Shown piece by piece: positions 32,037-43,824 of a stretch of DNA of 49,728 nt. Within the stretch, counting starts at the first letter, position 1. Each line of letters starts with the position of its first letter. The position numbers and the translations under genes were made by a program. Origin of the DNA: Oscillospiraceae bacterium (GTDB lineage: Bacteria; Bacillota; Clostridia; Oscillospirales; Butyricicoccaceae); assembly GCA_015068445.1 (NCBI GenBank), contig SVKN01000008.1, forward strand, positions 1 to 49,728. The letters are read 5' to 3'. The notes beneath the pieces are model-generated. The model was not told where the DNA came from, did not search any database, and saw only the letters and a program-made list of their open reading frames with translations.

Positions 32037-35000
32037 TTGTATCTCAAATCCATCGAAATTCAGGGCTTCAAGTCCTTCCCGGACAGGACGCTTCTGACGT
32101 TCAGCCAGGGCGTTTCGGCCATCGTCGGGCCCAACGGCAGCGGCAAGTCGAACATCGCCGACGCCATCCGCTGGGTGATGGGCGAGCAGTCGGCCCGCAC
32201 GCTCCGCGGCGGCAAGATGGAGGACGTCATCTTCGGCGGCACGAAGCGCCGCAGCCCCATGGGCTTCTGCGAGGTGTCCATCACCGTGGACAACAGCGAC
32301 CGATCCGTCGCGCTGGAGGTCGACGACGTCACCGTCACCCGCCGGTACTACCGCTCCGGCGACAGCGATTTCTTCATCAACCGCAGACCCGTGCGCCTGC
32401 GCGACGTGCGCGAGCTGTTCATGGACACCGGCCTCGGGCAGGACGGCTATTCCATGATCGGTCAGGGCAGGATCGACGAGATCCTCTCCGTCAAGAGCGC
32501 CGAGCGCCGCGAGATCTTCGAGGAGGCCTCTGGCATCAGCAAGGTTCGCCACCGCAAGGAGGAGAGCCGCCGCAAGCTGGAGCAGGCTGAGGACAACCTT
32601 GTGCGCATCCGCGACATCATCACCGAGCTGGAGGACCGCGTCAAGCCTCTGCAGAGGCAGGCCGAGAAGGCCAGGCGCTTCCTGATCCTCCGCGACGAGC
32701 TTCGCGTGCTGGAGGTGTCCGCCGCATTGGACAGTCTCGACCGTCTGGCCGAGCAGATCAAAACGGCGAAGATCGACTTCGACAACGCCGAGCGCCTTCT
32801 CTCCGCCCGCAAGGAGGAGCTGCAGCGGCTCCGGGACAAAAGCGAGACGCTGGCGTCCCAGCTCCGCGGGAAGGACGAGGAGAGCGAGCAGGCCCGCGCG
32901 CGCATGGAGGCCGTGCGGGAGGACCTTGCCGGACTGCAGTCTCTGGCTGCCGTGGCGGAGACGAACCTGCGCCACGCGGGCGACGACCGGCAGGCGCGGG
33001 AGGCTGAGGCGAAGGCCCAGCAGGAAAAGATCGATTCTTTAGATACGCAAATATCCGAAAAGGACCGCCGTTCCGGCGAGATCGACCTGATGCTGGAGCG
33101 CTGCCGCGCCCAGCTGGAGCAGCTCACCGAGGAGATTGAGGAGGCCGGCCGTCAGGCGCGTGACGTCATCTCGAAGATCGAGAGCCGCCGTGCCCGCGCC
33201 GCGCTGCTGCGTGATCAGAAGCAGGAGAAGTTGGCCGAGATCATGGCGCGTGAGACCGCGCTGACCGAGACGTCCCAACGCCGAGACGCAGGCGAAGAGC
33301 AGCGGACCAGGGACGGGGAGAAGCTGCAGGATCAGAACCGCATCCTCGCCGCGCTGGACGAACAGCTGGAGGAGGCGCGGGAGAGCCGCACCTCGGCCCT
33401 GAACGCCCTGAACGGCGCATCCATGATCATCGACGCCCGCCGCGGCCGCGTGGAGAAGGCCCAGGCCGCGCTGGACGAGGCCCGGCGGGAGCTCAACGCC
33501 CGCAGCGACCGCCTCGCCATGCTGGAGGGCATGGAGCGCGATATGGAGGGCTTTTCCGGCGCCGTGCGCCGGGTGGTCCGCGCGGGCAGCGGCCTGCGCG
33601 GCATCCACGGTCCGCTGTCGTCGCTGATCGAAGCGGAGGACCGCTTTTCCGCCGCGATCGAGACGGCGCTGGGCGGCGCCATGCAGAACATCGTCGTGGA
33701 CGACGAGAACAGCGCCAAGGCCGCCATCGGCTACCTGAAGGCCAACAATCTGGGCCGCGCCACGTTCCTGCCGCTGACGGCCATCCGTCCCCGGTGGACC
33801 TCCCGCCGGAATCTGGATCGGGAGCCGGGCTTCTGCGGCTACGGCAGCGACCTGACGTTCTGTGACCCCATCTATAAAAACATCGTTTCCTACTTCCTCG
33901 GCACTACCGCCGTCGTCGATCACATCGACAGCGCCATCGCCATGGGGAAAAAATATAACTACGGCTTCCGCATCGTCACGCTGGACGGCCAGCTGATCAA
34001 CGCCGGCGGCGCCATGACGGGCGGCAGCCTCAACAAGAGCGTGGGCGTGCTGTCCCGCGCCAACGAGACCCGCAGGCTCCGGGAGGCGCTCAAGGAGCTG
34101 GAAAGCGGCCTCGCCGAAAAGCGGGAGGCCGCCGAGAAGGCGTCCCGGGAGCTGCAGGCCGCCGAGTACCGCAGGCGCACCGCGGACGAGGACGTCCGCG
34201 CCTGCGACGAGCGCATCGCCGACATGAACGCCCGCCGCAGCAGGGTAGAAGCCATCGCCGAGAGCCTGCAATCGTCGCTGGACGCGCTTGCCGACGAGGG
34301 CAGAAAGGCCGACGAGCGCATGACGTCTCTCAAGTCGGAGATCGAGGCGCTGCGCAGAGAGACCGACGCGCTGGAGCAGGAGGCCGCCGCGGAATCCGAC
34401 GAGGCCGACCGCCTCAGCGAGGAGTCGGGCCGCCGCAGCGGCGGCGGCCAGCTGGAGCAGCGCCTGACCTCCGTCCGGTTGGAGATCGGCAGGCTGGAGT
34501 CCGAGAGCGCATCCGTGGAGGAGTCCCGCGCCATGCTGGACGACCTGCGACAGACGGCCGTGCGGGAGTACGAGCAGAAATGCCGCGACGCGGAATCCGC
34601 GGGCGCGGATATCGAGCGCCTCCGCGCCGATCTGGACGGCTACACGGCACGGTCCGCCGCGCTGGAGACCGAGCGCGGAGAGCTGGAGAAGACCGTCGCC
34701 GCGCTGGCGGAGTCCCGCCGAAAGCTGGACGAGCAGAAGGAGCGCACCGACCGCGACGTGCAGGCCCGCAGCGACGAGCTGCTGAGCCACGAGCGCGAGC
34801 GCATGCGCCTCGACAACCGCCGCGAGCAGCTGGAGGGCGAGCAGACCGCCCTGCTGGACCGCCTGTGGGAGGCTTACGAGCTGACGCCCTCCACGGCCCG
34901 GGAGATCTATCAGGAGCCCGCGGACCGTCAGGCCGCCGCCCGCCGCATCTCCGAGCTGAAGGCGGGCATCAAGGCGCTGGGCAGCGTCAACCTCGACGCC

Positions 35001-35603
35001 ATCCAGGAGTTCGAGGAGGTCAACGAGCGCTACACCTTCATGACCGTCCAGCGGGACGATCTGGAAAAGGCGAAGACCGATCTGGAGCAGGTGATCTCCC
35101 GTCTGACCGCCACCATGGAGGAGGCGTTCGCTTCGAAGTTCCGCCAGATCAACGAATCCTTTGGAAAGACTTTTGCCGAGATCTTCGGCGGCGGCAGCGC
35201 CTACCTCAAGCTGGAGGATGAAAAGAACATCCTCGAATGCGGCATCGACATCAGCGTCGAGCTGCCCGGCAAGGGCCGCCGCGCCATCTCGCTGCTGTCC
35301 GGCGGCGAGAAGGCCTTCGTGGCCACGGCGCTCTATTTCGCCATCATCAAGGTCAGCCCAACGCCCTTCTGCGTCATGGACGAGATCGACGCGGCGCTGG
35401 ACGAGGTGAACGTCGGGCGCTTCGCGTCCTATATGCGCTCCCTGTGCGAGCGCACCCAATTCATCGTCATCACCCACCGCCGCGGCACCATGGAGCACAG
35501 CGACATCCTCTACGGCGTCACCATGCAGGAGCACGGCGTGACGAAGCTGCTGAAGCTGGACATCCGCGAGGCGGAGAGCAAGCTCAATATAAAACTAAGC
35601 TGA
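32037..35603 (+). CDS. smc: Chromosome partition protein SMC
   Basis: 1188 residues, full length. This ATPase works with ScpA and ScpB to load at origins and fold chromosomes. TTG start behind AAAGGAGGGG. The N-terminal ATPase half has Walker A GPNGSGKS at residues 31-38. Two long coiled-coil arms (about 165-500 and 690-1000) flank a hinge domain around 520-680 (GIHGPLSSLIEAEDRFSAAI, then MTGGSLNKS). The C-terminal half has the ABC signature LLSGGEKA at 1086-1093 and Walker B VMDEIDAALDE from 1113. It is first in a co-oriented cluster, with ftsY starting 16 bases after its stop. Confidence 0.97.
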   Translation: MYLKSIEIQGFKSFPDRTLLTFSQGVSAIVGPNGSGKSNIADAIRWVMGEQSARTLRGGKMEDVIFGGTKRRSPMGFCEVSITVDNSDRSVALEVDDVTVTRRYYRSGDSDFFINRRPVRLRDVRELFMDTGLGQDGYSMIGQGRIDEILSVKSAERREIFEEASGISKVRHRKEESRRKLEQAEDNLVRIRDIITELEDRVKPLQRQAEKARRFLILRDELRVLEVSAALDSLDRLAEQIKTAKIDFDNAERLLSARKEELQRLRDKSETLASQLRGKDEESEQARARMEAVREDLAGLQSLAAVAETNLRHAGDDRQAREAEAKAQQEKIDSLDTQISEKDRRSGEIDLMLERCRAQLEQLTEEIEEAGRQARDVISKIESRRARAALLRDQKQEKLAEIMARETALTETSQRRDAGEEQRTRDGEKLQDQNRILAALDEQLEEARESRTSALNALNGASMIIDARRGRVEKAQAALDEARRELNARSDRLAMLEGMERDMEGFSGAVRRVVRAGSGLRGIHGPLSSLIEAEDRFSAAIETALGGAMQNIVVDDENSAKAAIGYLKANNLGRATFLPLTAIRPRWTSRRNLDREPGFCGYGSDLTFCDPIYKNIVSYFLGTTAVVDHIDSAIAMGKKYNYGFRIVTLDGQLINAGGAMTGGSLNKSVGVLSRANETRRLREALKELESGLAEKREAAEKASRELQAAEYRRRTADEDVRACDERIADMNARRSRVEAIAESLQSSLDALADEGRKADERMTSLKSEIEALRRETDALEQEAAAESDEADRLSEESGRRSGGGQLEQRLTSVRLEIGRLESESASVEESRAMLDDLRQTAVREYEQKCRDAESAGADIERLRADLDGYTARSAALETERGELEKTVAALAESRRKLDEQKERTDRDVQARSDELLSHERERMRLDNRREQLEGEQTALLDRLWEAYELTPSTAREIYQEPADRQAAARRISELKAGIKALGSVNLDAIQEFEEVNERYTFMTVQRDDLEKAKTDLEQVISRLTATMEEAFASKFRQINESFGKTFAEIFGGGSAYLKLEDEKNILECGIDISVELPGKGRRAISLLSGGEKAFVATALYFAIIKVSPTPFCVMDEIDAALDEVNVGRFASYMRSLCERTQFIVITHRRGTMEHSDILYGVTMQEHGVTKLLKLDIREAESKLNIKLS

Positions 35604-35619
35604 TCGGAGGAGAGTTCCC

Positions 35620-36525
35620 ATGAGCTTTTTTGACAAGATCAAAGAGGGCCTGAGAAAGACGAAGGAATCGGCCCAGAACAATCTGAACGCCGTTCTCGCC
35701 ACCTTCCGCACCGTGGACGAGGACATGCTGATGGAGCTGGAGGACAGCCTCATCCTGGCCGACATCGGCGCGGAGCTGTCCATGGAGACCGTGGACGAGC
35801 TGCGCGACCGCGCCAAGCTCAAGAACCTGCAGGATCAGGAGAGCATCAGGCAGGAGCTGTGCGCCATCCTGACGGAGAAGATGAAGCCCAACAACGGCCT
35901 CGATCTGAGCACGAAGCCCTCCGTCATCCTCGTCGTCGGCGTCAACGGCGTCGGCAAGACCACCAGCATCGGCAAGCTGGGGCAGAAGCTGACGGACGAG
36001 GGCAAAAAGGTCCTGTTCGCCGCCGCCGACACCTTCCGCGCGGCCGCCGCCGACCAGCTGACCATCTGGGCTGACCGCTGCGGTGCCGATATCGTCCGCC
36101 ACGCCGAGGGCGCGGACCCCTCTGCCGTCATCTTTGACGCGGTCTCCGCCGCCAAGGCCCGCGGCTGCGACGTCGTCATCTGCGACACCGCCGGCCGCCT
36201 GCACAACAAGAAAAATCTGATGAACGAGCTGGCGAAGATGAACCGCGTCATCGACCGCGAGCTGCCCGACGCCGCCAAGGAGACGCTGCTCGTCATCGAC
36301 GCCACCACGGGCCAGAACGGCGTCAACCAGGCCGAGAGCTTCAACGAGGCCTGCACGCTCACCGGCATCATCCTGACGAAGCTGGACGGCACCGCCAAGG
36401 GCGGCATCGTCATCAACATCTCCAACAAGCTGGGCGTCCCCGTCAAGTTCATCGGCGTGGGCGAGACCGCCGCCGACCTGCTGGAGTTCGAGCCCGACGC
36501 CTTCGTTCAGGCGTTCTTCGAGTAA
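35620..36525 (+). CDS. ftsY: Signal recognition particle receptor FtsY
   Basis: 301 residues: the NG GTPase core without the long acidic A-domain, as is normal in Firmicutes. FtsY docks ribosome-SRP complexes to the membrane for co-translational insertion. G1 is GVNGVGKT at residues 107-114. [12 protein letters not shown] (the SRP-family insert and G2 region), [13 protein letters not shown] (G3) and [10 protein letters not shown] (G4) follow in order. AGGAG precedes the ATG. It lies 16 bases after smc, the usual smc-ftsY pairing, and 12 bases before rph. Confidence 0.97.
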   Translation: MSFFDKIKEGLRKTKESAQNNLNAVLATFRTVDEDMLMELEDSLILADIGAELSMETVDELRDRAKLKNLQDQESIRQELCAILTEKMKPNNGLDLSTKPSVILVVGVNGVGKTTSIGKLGQKLTDEGKKVLFAAADTFRAAAADQLTIWADRCGADIVRHAEGADPSAVIFDAVSAAKARGCDVVICDTAGRLHNKKNLMNELAKMNRVIDRELPDAAKETLLVIDATTGQNGVNQAESFNEACTLTGIILTKLDGTAKGGIVINISNKLGVPVKFIGVGETAADLLEFEPDAFVQAFFE

Positions 36526-36537
36526 GGAGAGACAGTT

Positions 36538-37254
36538 ATGAGAACAGACGGCAGAACGCCGGAGCAGCTTCGCCCCGTGAAGCTGACCACCGGCTATATC
36601 AAATACCCCGAGGGATCGGTCCTCATCGAGTGGGGCAATACGAAGGTCATCTGCAACGCCAGCGTCGAGGACCGCGTCCCGCCGTTCCTCAAGGACAGCG
36701 GACAGGGCTGGATCACCGCGGAGTACAGCATGCTGCCCCGGGCCACCGAGACGCGCTCTCCCCGCGACATTGGCAAGCTGAAGCTCTCGGGCCGCAGCGC
36801 CGAGATCCAGCGCCTCATCGGCCGGGCCCTGCGCTCGGTGACGAGCCTGGAGCTGCTGGGCGAGCGGATGATCACCATCGACTGCGACGTCATCCAGGCC
36901 GACGGCGGCACCAGGTGCGCCTCCATCACGGGCGGCTTCGTGGCGCTGGCCCTGGCCCTGCGGAAGCTGCAGCGGGAGGGACTGCTGGAGCAGTGGCCCC
37001 TGCGGTCCCACGTGGCGGCCGTCAGCGTCGGCATCGTCCACGGCGAGCCCCTGTGTGACCTGTGCTATGTGGAGGACAGCGGCGGCGAGGTTGACTTCAA
37101 CTTCGTCTTGAACGAGGACGGCGACATCATCGAGCTGCAGGGCACGGGCGAGGAGCGCCCGTTCTCCAAGGCCGAGCTGGACGATATGTACGCGCTGGCC
37201 CGACAGGCCGTGACGCAGCTGATAAGCCTGCAGAAGCAGGCGCTGGAGGAATGA
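36538..37254 (+). CDS. rph: Ribonuclease PH
   Basis: 238 residues, standard length. It is a phosphate-dependent exonuclease that trims the 3' ends of tRNA precursors and forms a hexameric ring. The opening [34 protein letters not shown], and the basic phosphate-site [21 protein letters not shown] are diagnostic. IGRALRSV and [11 protein letters not shown] complete the core. AAGGAGA precedes the ATG. Its stop overlaps an ATG 4 bases upstream of the preferred rdgB start, so the two are translated together; rph-rdgB pairing is common in bacteria. Confidence 0.97.
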   Translation: MRTDGRTPEQLRPVKLTTGYIKYPEGSVLIEWGNTKVICNASVEDRVPPFLKDSGQGWITAEYSMLPRATETRSPRDIGKLKLSGRSAEIQRLIGRALRSVTSLELLGERMITIDCDVIQADGGTRCASITGGFVALALALRKLQREGLLEQWPLRSHVAAVSVGIVHGEPLCDLCYVEDSGGEVDFNFVLNEDGDIIELQGTGEERPFSKAELDDMYALARQAVTQLISLQKQALEE

Positions 37255-37256
37255 CC

Positions 37257-37841
37257 ATGGAGTTCATCCTCGCCAGCAACAACAAAAAGAAGCTCCGGGA
37301 GATGGAGCAGATCCTCTCCCGGGAGGGCTGCACCGTGATCTCCATGGGGGACGCAGGGATCGAGAGCGCCCCGGAGGAGACCGGCGCCACCTTTGAGGAA
37401 AACGCCTGGATCAAGGCGAAGGCCGCCATGGAAGCGTCCGGGAAGCCCTGCATCGCCGACGACTCCGGCATCGCCGTGGACGCGCTGGACGGCGCGCCCG
37501 GCGTCCGCTCCGCCCGCTACTGCGAGGGCACGGATCTGGACCGCGTGATGTTCCTGCTCAAGAACATGGAGGACAAGCAGGACCGGACGGCGCGGTTCGT
37601 CTCCGCCGTTGCCTGCGCCTTTCCCGACGGCACGTCCATCGTCGTGCGCGGCGAGTGCGAGGGTCAGCTCCTGCGGGAGCTGCGGGGCGAGGGCGGCTTC
37701 GGCTACGACCCGATCTTTTACGTGCCGGAGGAGGGCTGCACCTTCTCGGAAATGGCACAGGAACGCAAAAACGTCATCTCCCACAGGGCCCGTGCCATGG
37801 AGGCCTTCGTCCGGGAGCTGAGAAAGAAACGCGAGGGATAA
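37257..37841 (+). CDS. rdgB: XTP/dITP diphosphatase (RdgB/HAM1 family)
   Basis: 194 residues. It hydrolyses non-canonical purine triphosphates (ITP, dITP, XTP) to the monophosphate, keeping them out of DNA and RNA. FILASNNKKKLREM is the N-terminal nucleotide-binding motif. ENAWIKAKAA, ADDSGIAVDAL (metal-binding Asp pair), GAPGVRSARY, GGFGYDPIF and SHRARA are the family blocks in order. The ATG at 37257 is preferred over that at 37251 because GGAGG lies 7 bases ahead of it, leaving only 1 for the other. It overlaps or abuts rph and is followed by yhbY after 2 bases. Confidence 0.95.
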   Translation: MEFILASNNKKKLREMEQILSREGCTVISMGDAGIESAPEETGATFEENAWIKAKAAMEASGKPCIADDSGIAVDALDGAPGVRSARYCEGTDLDRVMFLLKNMEDKQDRTARFVSAVACAFPDGTSIVVRGECEGQLLRELRGEGGFGYDPIFYVPEEGCTFSEMAQERKNVISHRARAMEAFVRELRKKREG

Positions 37842-37843
37842 CT

Positions 37844-38140
37844 ATGCTGACAAGCAAGCAGAGGGCCTTTCTGAGGGCCAAAGCAAACGGCCTTGACGCC
37901 ATCTTTCAGGTGGGCAAGGGAGGCATCACCGAAAACCTGCTCAACCAGATCGGCGACGCGCTGGAGGCCCGCGAGCTGATCAAGCTGTCCGTGCTGGAGA
38001 CGTCCATGCTCACGGCGAAGGAAGCCTCCGCCGCCATCTGCGAGGCGCTGGGGGCCGACCCCGTCCAGTGCGTGGGCGCGAAGCTCGTGATCTACCGCCC
38101 GAACTCCGAAAAACCCGTGCTGATCCTGCCGAAAGCATGA
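37844..38140 (+). CDS. yhbY: YhbY-family CRM-domain RNA-binding protein
   Basis: 98 residues, the whole being one CRM domain. It associates with pre-50S ribosomal particles. LTSKQRAFLRAKANGLDAIF opens the domain, and the glycine-rich loop VGKGGITENLL is the RNA-contact GxxG-like motif. The end, VGAKLVIYRP, is typical. The start follows GCGAGGG at close spacing, just 2 bases after rdgB. The stop overlaps the nadD start (ATGA). Association with nadD and rsfS is a conserved ribosome-assembly neighbourhood in Firmicutes. Confidence 0.93.
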   Translation: MLTSKQRAFLRAKANGLDAIFQVGKGGITENLLNQIGDALEARELIKLSVLETSMLTAKEASAAICEALGADPVQCVGAKLVIYRPNSEKPVLILPKA

Positions 38141-38736
38141 GACGCATCGCCATGTTCGGCGGGACCTTCAACCCGCCTCACGTAGGCCACGTGGCGGCCG
38201 CCCGGGCCTGCGTGCAGCAGCTGGCGCTCAACAAGCTGATCGTCATGCCCACCAACATCCCGCCTCACAAGATCCTGCCGGAGGGCTCCGCCACGCCGCA
38301 GCAGCGGCTGGAGATGGCGGCCATCGCCGCCTCGCTGATCCCCATGGCGGAGGTCAGCGCCCTGGAGATCGAGCGGAAGGGGGCCAGCTATACGTTCGAG
38401 ACCGTACGGACGCTGAAATCGCTGTACCCCGACAGCACGCTGTGGCTCGTCGTCGGCACCGACATGCTGGCGACCTTCGATCACTGGCGCAGGCCGGAGG
38501 ACATCGTCGCCTGCGCCCGTCTCGCCGCCGTCGCCAGAAGCGATGAGGACCGCGCGTTCATCGAGCGGCGGGCAAAGGAGCTCCGCCGGAGCCTTGACGC
38601 GCAGGTGGATATCGTTTACAACCGCGCCGTGGAGGTCAGCTCCACCGATTTCCGCAGCGGCAAAGCGCCCAACCTCGTCCCCTCGGACGTGCTGCGCTAC
38701 ATCCGGGCCCACGGCCTTTACGGCTATGGCGAATAG
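38137..38736 (+). CDS. nadD: Nicotinate-nucleotide adenylyltransferase
   Basis: 199 residues. It transfers AMP to nicotinate mononucleotide, giving deamido-NAD, an essential step of NAD synthesis. The nucleotidyltransferase HxGH motif is in GGTFNPPHVGH at residues 8-18. MPTNIPPHK is the nicotinate-side loop. GTDMLATFDHWRRPEDI and the C-terminal VSSTDFRSG (in place of the usual SST-[DE]-IR) are further markers. The ATG overlaps the yhbY stop, and yqeK begins 11 bases before the nadD stop, so translation is coupled on both sides. Confidence 0.95.
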   Translation: MRRIAMFGGTFNPPHVGHVAAARACVQQLALNKLIVMPTNIPPHKILPEGSATPQQRLEMAAIAASLIPMAEVSALEIERKGASYTFETVRTLKSLYPDSTLWLVVGTDMLATFDHWRRPEDIVACARLAAVARSDEDRAFIERRAKELRRSLDAQVDIVYNRAVEVSSTDFRSGKAPNLVPSDVLRYIRAHGLYGYGE

Positions 38737-39676
38737 CGCGCTGGAGGAGCTGGTGCGGCCCTGGCTCACCGAAAAACGCTTCGCCCACACCCTGCGCACC
38801 CGGGACATGGCCGTCCGCCTGGCCCGGCGCTGGGGCGCGGACGAGGACATGACGGAGCAGGCCGCGCTGCTGCACGACATCACGAAAAAATGCACGGACG
38901 ACGAACAGTTGAAACTGTGTAAGAAATATGGCATAATAGTACATTATAGAGAGGAAGAGTTTCACCAGCTCATTCACGCCGACACCGCCGCCTGCGTCGC
39001 CCGGGACGTCTTTCACGCCGGCGACGCTGTATGCCGCGCCATTGCGCTGCACACCCTGGGCGCGCCCGGCATGGGCCTGATGGACAAGATCGTCTATCTG
39101 GCCGACGCCGTGGAGGAGGGGAGAGACTACCCCGGCGTGCGGGAGCTGCGCGAGGAGGCCTTCCTCGACCTGGATCGGGCCGTGCTCCACAGTCTGGAGC
39201 GCACCGTAGACTACGTCCGCGCCTGCGGACGCGAGCCGAATCAACAGAGCGCCGAGGCCGCCGCGGCCCTCCGCGCCGCCATTCAACGAAAGGAGAACAT
39301 CATGGAGCTGAAAAATCTGGAGCCCAAAGAGCTGCTCATCGAGATCGTCAAGATCGCCGACAGCCGCAAGGCCCGGGACGTCGTTGCCGTCGAGGTGACC
39401 GAGCAGACCACCCTGGCCGACTATTTCGTCATCATGACCGGTACCTCCACCACCCACATCCGCGCCCTGGCCGACGAGATCGAGTACAAGATGAAGGAAA
39501 ACTTCGGCATCTATCCCCACCACACCGAGGGCGTCACCTCCAACTGGATCCTGCTGGACTACAGCACGGTGGTCGTGAACATTTTCCTCAGCGACTCCCG
39601 CGAGATGTACGCCCTGGAGCGCATGTGGGGCGACAGCCATCCCGTGGACATCAGCAAGTATCTCACCGCAGAATGA
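38726..39676 (+). CDS. yqeK: YqeK HD hydrolase in frame with RsfS: apparent YqeK-RsfS fusion
   Basis: The frame from the ATG at 38726 (overlapping nadD by 11 bases) runs 316 residues with no stop between two proteins that are usually separate. Residues 1-192 are YqeK, an HD-domain phosphohydrolase that cleaves Ap4A symmetrically: His21 in RFAHTLRT, His50-Asp51 in ALLHDITKK, His near 75, and DKIVYLADAVEEGRDYPG. Residues 193-316 are RsfS. At the junction the sequence AAAGGAGAACATCATG is a full ribosome site with an ATG at 39302 in the same frame. The cell could therefore make a fusion, a free RsfS, or both. Other species place the two genes next to each other with a stop between. Confidence 0.85.
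   Translation: MANSALEELVRPWLTEKRFAHTLRTRDMAVRLARRWGADEDMTEQAALLHDITKKCTDDEQLKLCKKYGIIVHYREEEFHQLIHADTAACVARDVFHAGDAVCRAIALHTLGAPGMGLMDKIVYLADAVEEGRDYPGVRELREEAFLDLDRAVLHSLERTVDYVRACGREPNQQSAEAAAALRAAIQRKENIMELKNLEPKELLIEIVKIADSRKARDVVAVEVTEQTTLADYFVIMTGTSTTHIRALADEIEYKMKENFGIYPHHTEGVTSNWILLDYSTVVVNIFLSDSREMYALERMWGDSHPVDISKYLTAE
39302..39676 (+). CDS. rsfS: Ribosome silencing factor RsfS (internal start within the yqeK frame)
   Basis: 124 residues if started at the internal ATG behind AAAGGAGA. RsfS binds ribosomal protein uL14 and blocks joining of the subunits when nutrients are low. The DUF143/Oligomerization core is clear: VVAVEVTEQTTLADYFVIMT, GTSTTHIRALADEIEYKM, EGVTSNWILLDYSTVVVNIF and the C-terminal REMYALERMWGD. 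Length and start match free-standing RsfS of Firmicutes exactly, which supports separate translation even though the upstream frame is open. It is followed by leuS after 23 bases. Confidence 0.88.
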   Translation: MELKNLEPKELLIEIVKIADSRKARDVVAVEVTEQTTLADYFVIMTGTSTTHIRALADEIEYKMKENFGIYPHHTEGVTSNWILLDYSTVVVNIFLSDSREMYALERMWGDSHPVDISKYLTAE

Positions 39677-39699
39677 TCAAATAAAAGGAAGTGCAACCA

Positions 39700-42105
<2,406 letters not shown>

Positions 42106-42112
42106 ATGCCTC

Positions 42113-42141
42113 TTGACAGATTGACGTTCAGGGCATATAAT
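42113..42141 (+). promoter_or_regulatory. rpsU promoter
   Basis: Perfect TTGACA (42113-42118), 17-base spacer, perfect TATAAT (42136-42141): the strongest promoter in the window, as expected for a ribosomal protein gene. Confidence 0.9.
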
Positions 42142-42198
42142 CTAATATGTTAATTAGGTTTATTTTTAGGTTTTATCTACGGAGGGAGGGAAATATAG

Positions 42199-42381
42199 AT
42201 GTCAGAGATTCATGTCAAGCCTGATGAATCGCTGGATAACGCGCTGCGCCGTTTCAAGCGTTCCTGCGCCAAGTCCGGTGTGCTCTCCGAGCTCCGTAAA
42301 CGCGAGCATTATGAAAGCCCCAGCGTAAAGCGCCGCAAGAAGAGCGAGGCCGCCAGAGCCAAGAAAAAGATGTACAGATAA
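42199..42381 (+). CDS. rpsU: 30S ribosomal protein bS21
   Basis: 60 residues, highly basic, of the usual length. It binds the 30S platform near the anti-Shine-Dalgarno region and aids initiation. [20 protein letters not shown] and [20 protein letters not shown] are the bS21 signature, with the Lys/Arg-rich tail KKMYR. ATG behind GGAGGGAGGG. It is monocistronic, between a consensus promoter and a strong terminator. Confidence 0.98.
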   Translation: MSEIHVKPDESLDNALRRFKRSCAKSGVLSELRKREHYESPSVKRRKKSEAARAKKKMYR

Positions 42382-42394
42382 TCATCGTTTTTCG

Positions 42395-42423
42395 GTGCCG
42401 TCCCCATCGGGACGGCACTTTTT
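42395..42423 (+). terminator. rpsU terminator
   Basis: GTGCCGTCCC/GGGACGGCAC 10-bp stem, CATC loop, T5. Confidence 0.93.
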
Positions 42424-42505
42424 GTTTACGTGTGAGTTTCTACGAATCTAATTTTCGAAAAAGTGACACTTTCAGCGGTTTTTATGATGCAACGATGCGT
42501 AAAAC

Positions 42506-42515
42506 GTGATATACT
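42506..42515 (+). promoter_or_regulatory. Extended -10 promoter of the cysteine desulfidase gene
   Basis: TATACT at 42510-42515 preceded by TGA (extended -10, TGn) with a weak -35 (ATGCAA, 17 bases upstream). Confidence 0.55.
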
Positions 42516-42560
42516 TAAAAGCATCAAAAACCGATACTATTCTTGCAAAGGATGAAGAAG

Positions 42561-43811
42561 ATGGACAGGAATACAGAACTCAAGACCATGATCCATTCCG
42601 TGGTCACGCCCGCCACCGGATGTACCGAGCCGGTGGCCATCGCCCTCAACGCCTCCACCGCCCGGGCCGAGCTGAAAGGCGAGCTCAGAAAGGCAAGCGT
42701 CAAGATGGACATCTGCCTGCTGAAAAATGCCCTCGGCGTCGGCATCCCCGGCTTCGACGAGCGAGGCGTCGTGGCATGCGTAGCCATCGGCATCGCGGCC
42801 GGCGACCCCAAGGCCGGTATGGACGTGCTGGGGTCCATCACGCCCGACAAGGCCGAGATCGCCAAGACACTGATCCCCCTGATCACCGTCCAGCTGGACG
42901 GCAGCCGCAGCGGCCTCTTTATCGAGACCATCCTCGAAAGCGATGAGGATAAGGTCCGCGTCGTCACCGACGGCGGCCACGCCAACATCACGCTGGTCGA
43001 GCACGGCACGGAGTTCCCTCACTACGAGACTGTGGAGGGCAGCTCCATCGACGGCGTCGAGAAGTACGGCCTCGCCGACTTCCGTGACTTTGCCGACACC
43101 GTGGACGACGAGTTCCTCGCGTTCCTCAAAGAGGGCGTCGAAATGAATCAGCGCATCAGCGATGCCGGCGCTGAAATGGCCATCGGCCGGTGCTACGACA
43201 AGCTGACGGAAAAGTCCTTCTTCGACCATTCTCTGATCTTTGAGGTGCAGCGCGCCACGTCCTGCGCCTCCTTCGCCCGCATGAGCGGCGTCCAGCTCCC
43301 CGTCATGACCGTCACCGGCAGCGGCAACCAGGGCATCAGCCTGTTCCTCACCGCCGCCAAGGCAGGCGAGCTGCTGCACGTCCCGCAGGAGAAGATCCTC
43401 CGCGGCATCGCCTACGCGCAGGCGCTGAACATCTTCATCAAGCATAGCCTCGGCACCCTGTCCTGCCTGTGCTCCGCCTCCGTGGCCTCCGGTCTGTCGG
43501 GCGCCTGCGGCGTCATGTACATGCTGGGCGCGACGGACGCGCAGATCTCCGCCTGCATCAAGACGGTCCTCGGCTCCGTCACCGGCATGATCTGCGACGG
43601 CGCCAAGGAGGGCTGCGCCAACAAGGTCGGCCTGTCCTGTGCCAACGCCATCACCGCGGCCATGATGGCCATGGAGGGCTTCGGCATCGAGGCCGGCGGC
43701 ATCGTCACCTCCGACGACGTGGAGACGCTGGTGGCCAACCTCAGCCGCGTCGCCAACGTCGGCATGACCCCCGCCAATGCCACCATCGTCGATATCATGA
43801 TGGGCAAATAA
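42561..43811 (+). CDS. cyuA: L-cysteine desulfidase / serine dehydratase-like iron-sulfur enzyme (CyuA, UPF0597)
   Basis: 416 residues. The family degrades L-cysteine to pyruvate, ammonia and sulfide with a [4Fe-4S] cluster, and is related to the alpha subunit of the iron-sulfur L-serine dehydratase. Candidate cluster ligands are Cys345, Cys352 (GAKEGCANK) and Cys360 (GLSC). Cys21 in TPATGCTEPVAIAL is the likely active-site Cys. GSGNQGI and GGIVTSDDVE are other conserved blocks. The ATG at 42561 is preceded by AAAGGA; earlier in-frame TTG and ATG codons overlap that site. It has its own promoter and terminator. Substrate choice (Cys, Ser or another beta-substituted amino acid) is inferred from similarity. 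Confidence 0.85.
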   Translation: MDRNTELKTMIHSVVTPATGCTEPVAIALNASTARAELKGELRKASVKMDICLLKNALGVGIPGFDERGVVACVAIGIAAGDPKAGMDVLGSITPDKAEIAKTLIPLITVQLDGSRSGLFIETILESDEDKVRVVTDGGHANITLVEHGTEFPHYETVEGSSIDGVEKYGLADFRDFADTVDDEFLAFLKEGVEMNQRISDAGAEMAIGRCYDKLTEKSFFDHSLIFEVQRATSCASFARMSGVQLPVMTVTGSGNQGISLFLTAAKAGELLHVPQEKILRGIAYAQALNIFIKHSLGTLSCLCSASVASGLSGACGVMYMLGATDAQISACIKTVLGSVTGMICDGAKEGCANKVGLSCANAITAAMMAMEGFGIEAGGIVTSDDVETLVANLSRVANVGMTPANATIVDIMMGK

Positions 43812-43824
43812 AAGGCATCCGATC

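Noticed and set aside
33039..35534. An 831-codon minus-strand frame opposite smc
   Set aside because: Leu/Ala/Gly/Val-rich without any motif; smc with all ATPase motifs is on the + strand.
39677..39699. T-box leader before leuS
   Set aside because: The gap between rsfS and leuS is 23 bases and holds only the ribosome site.
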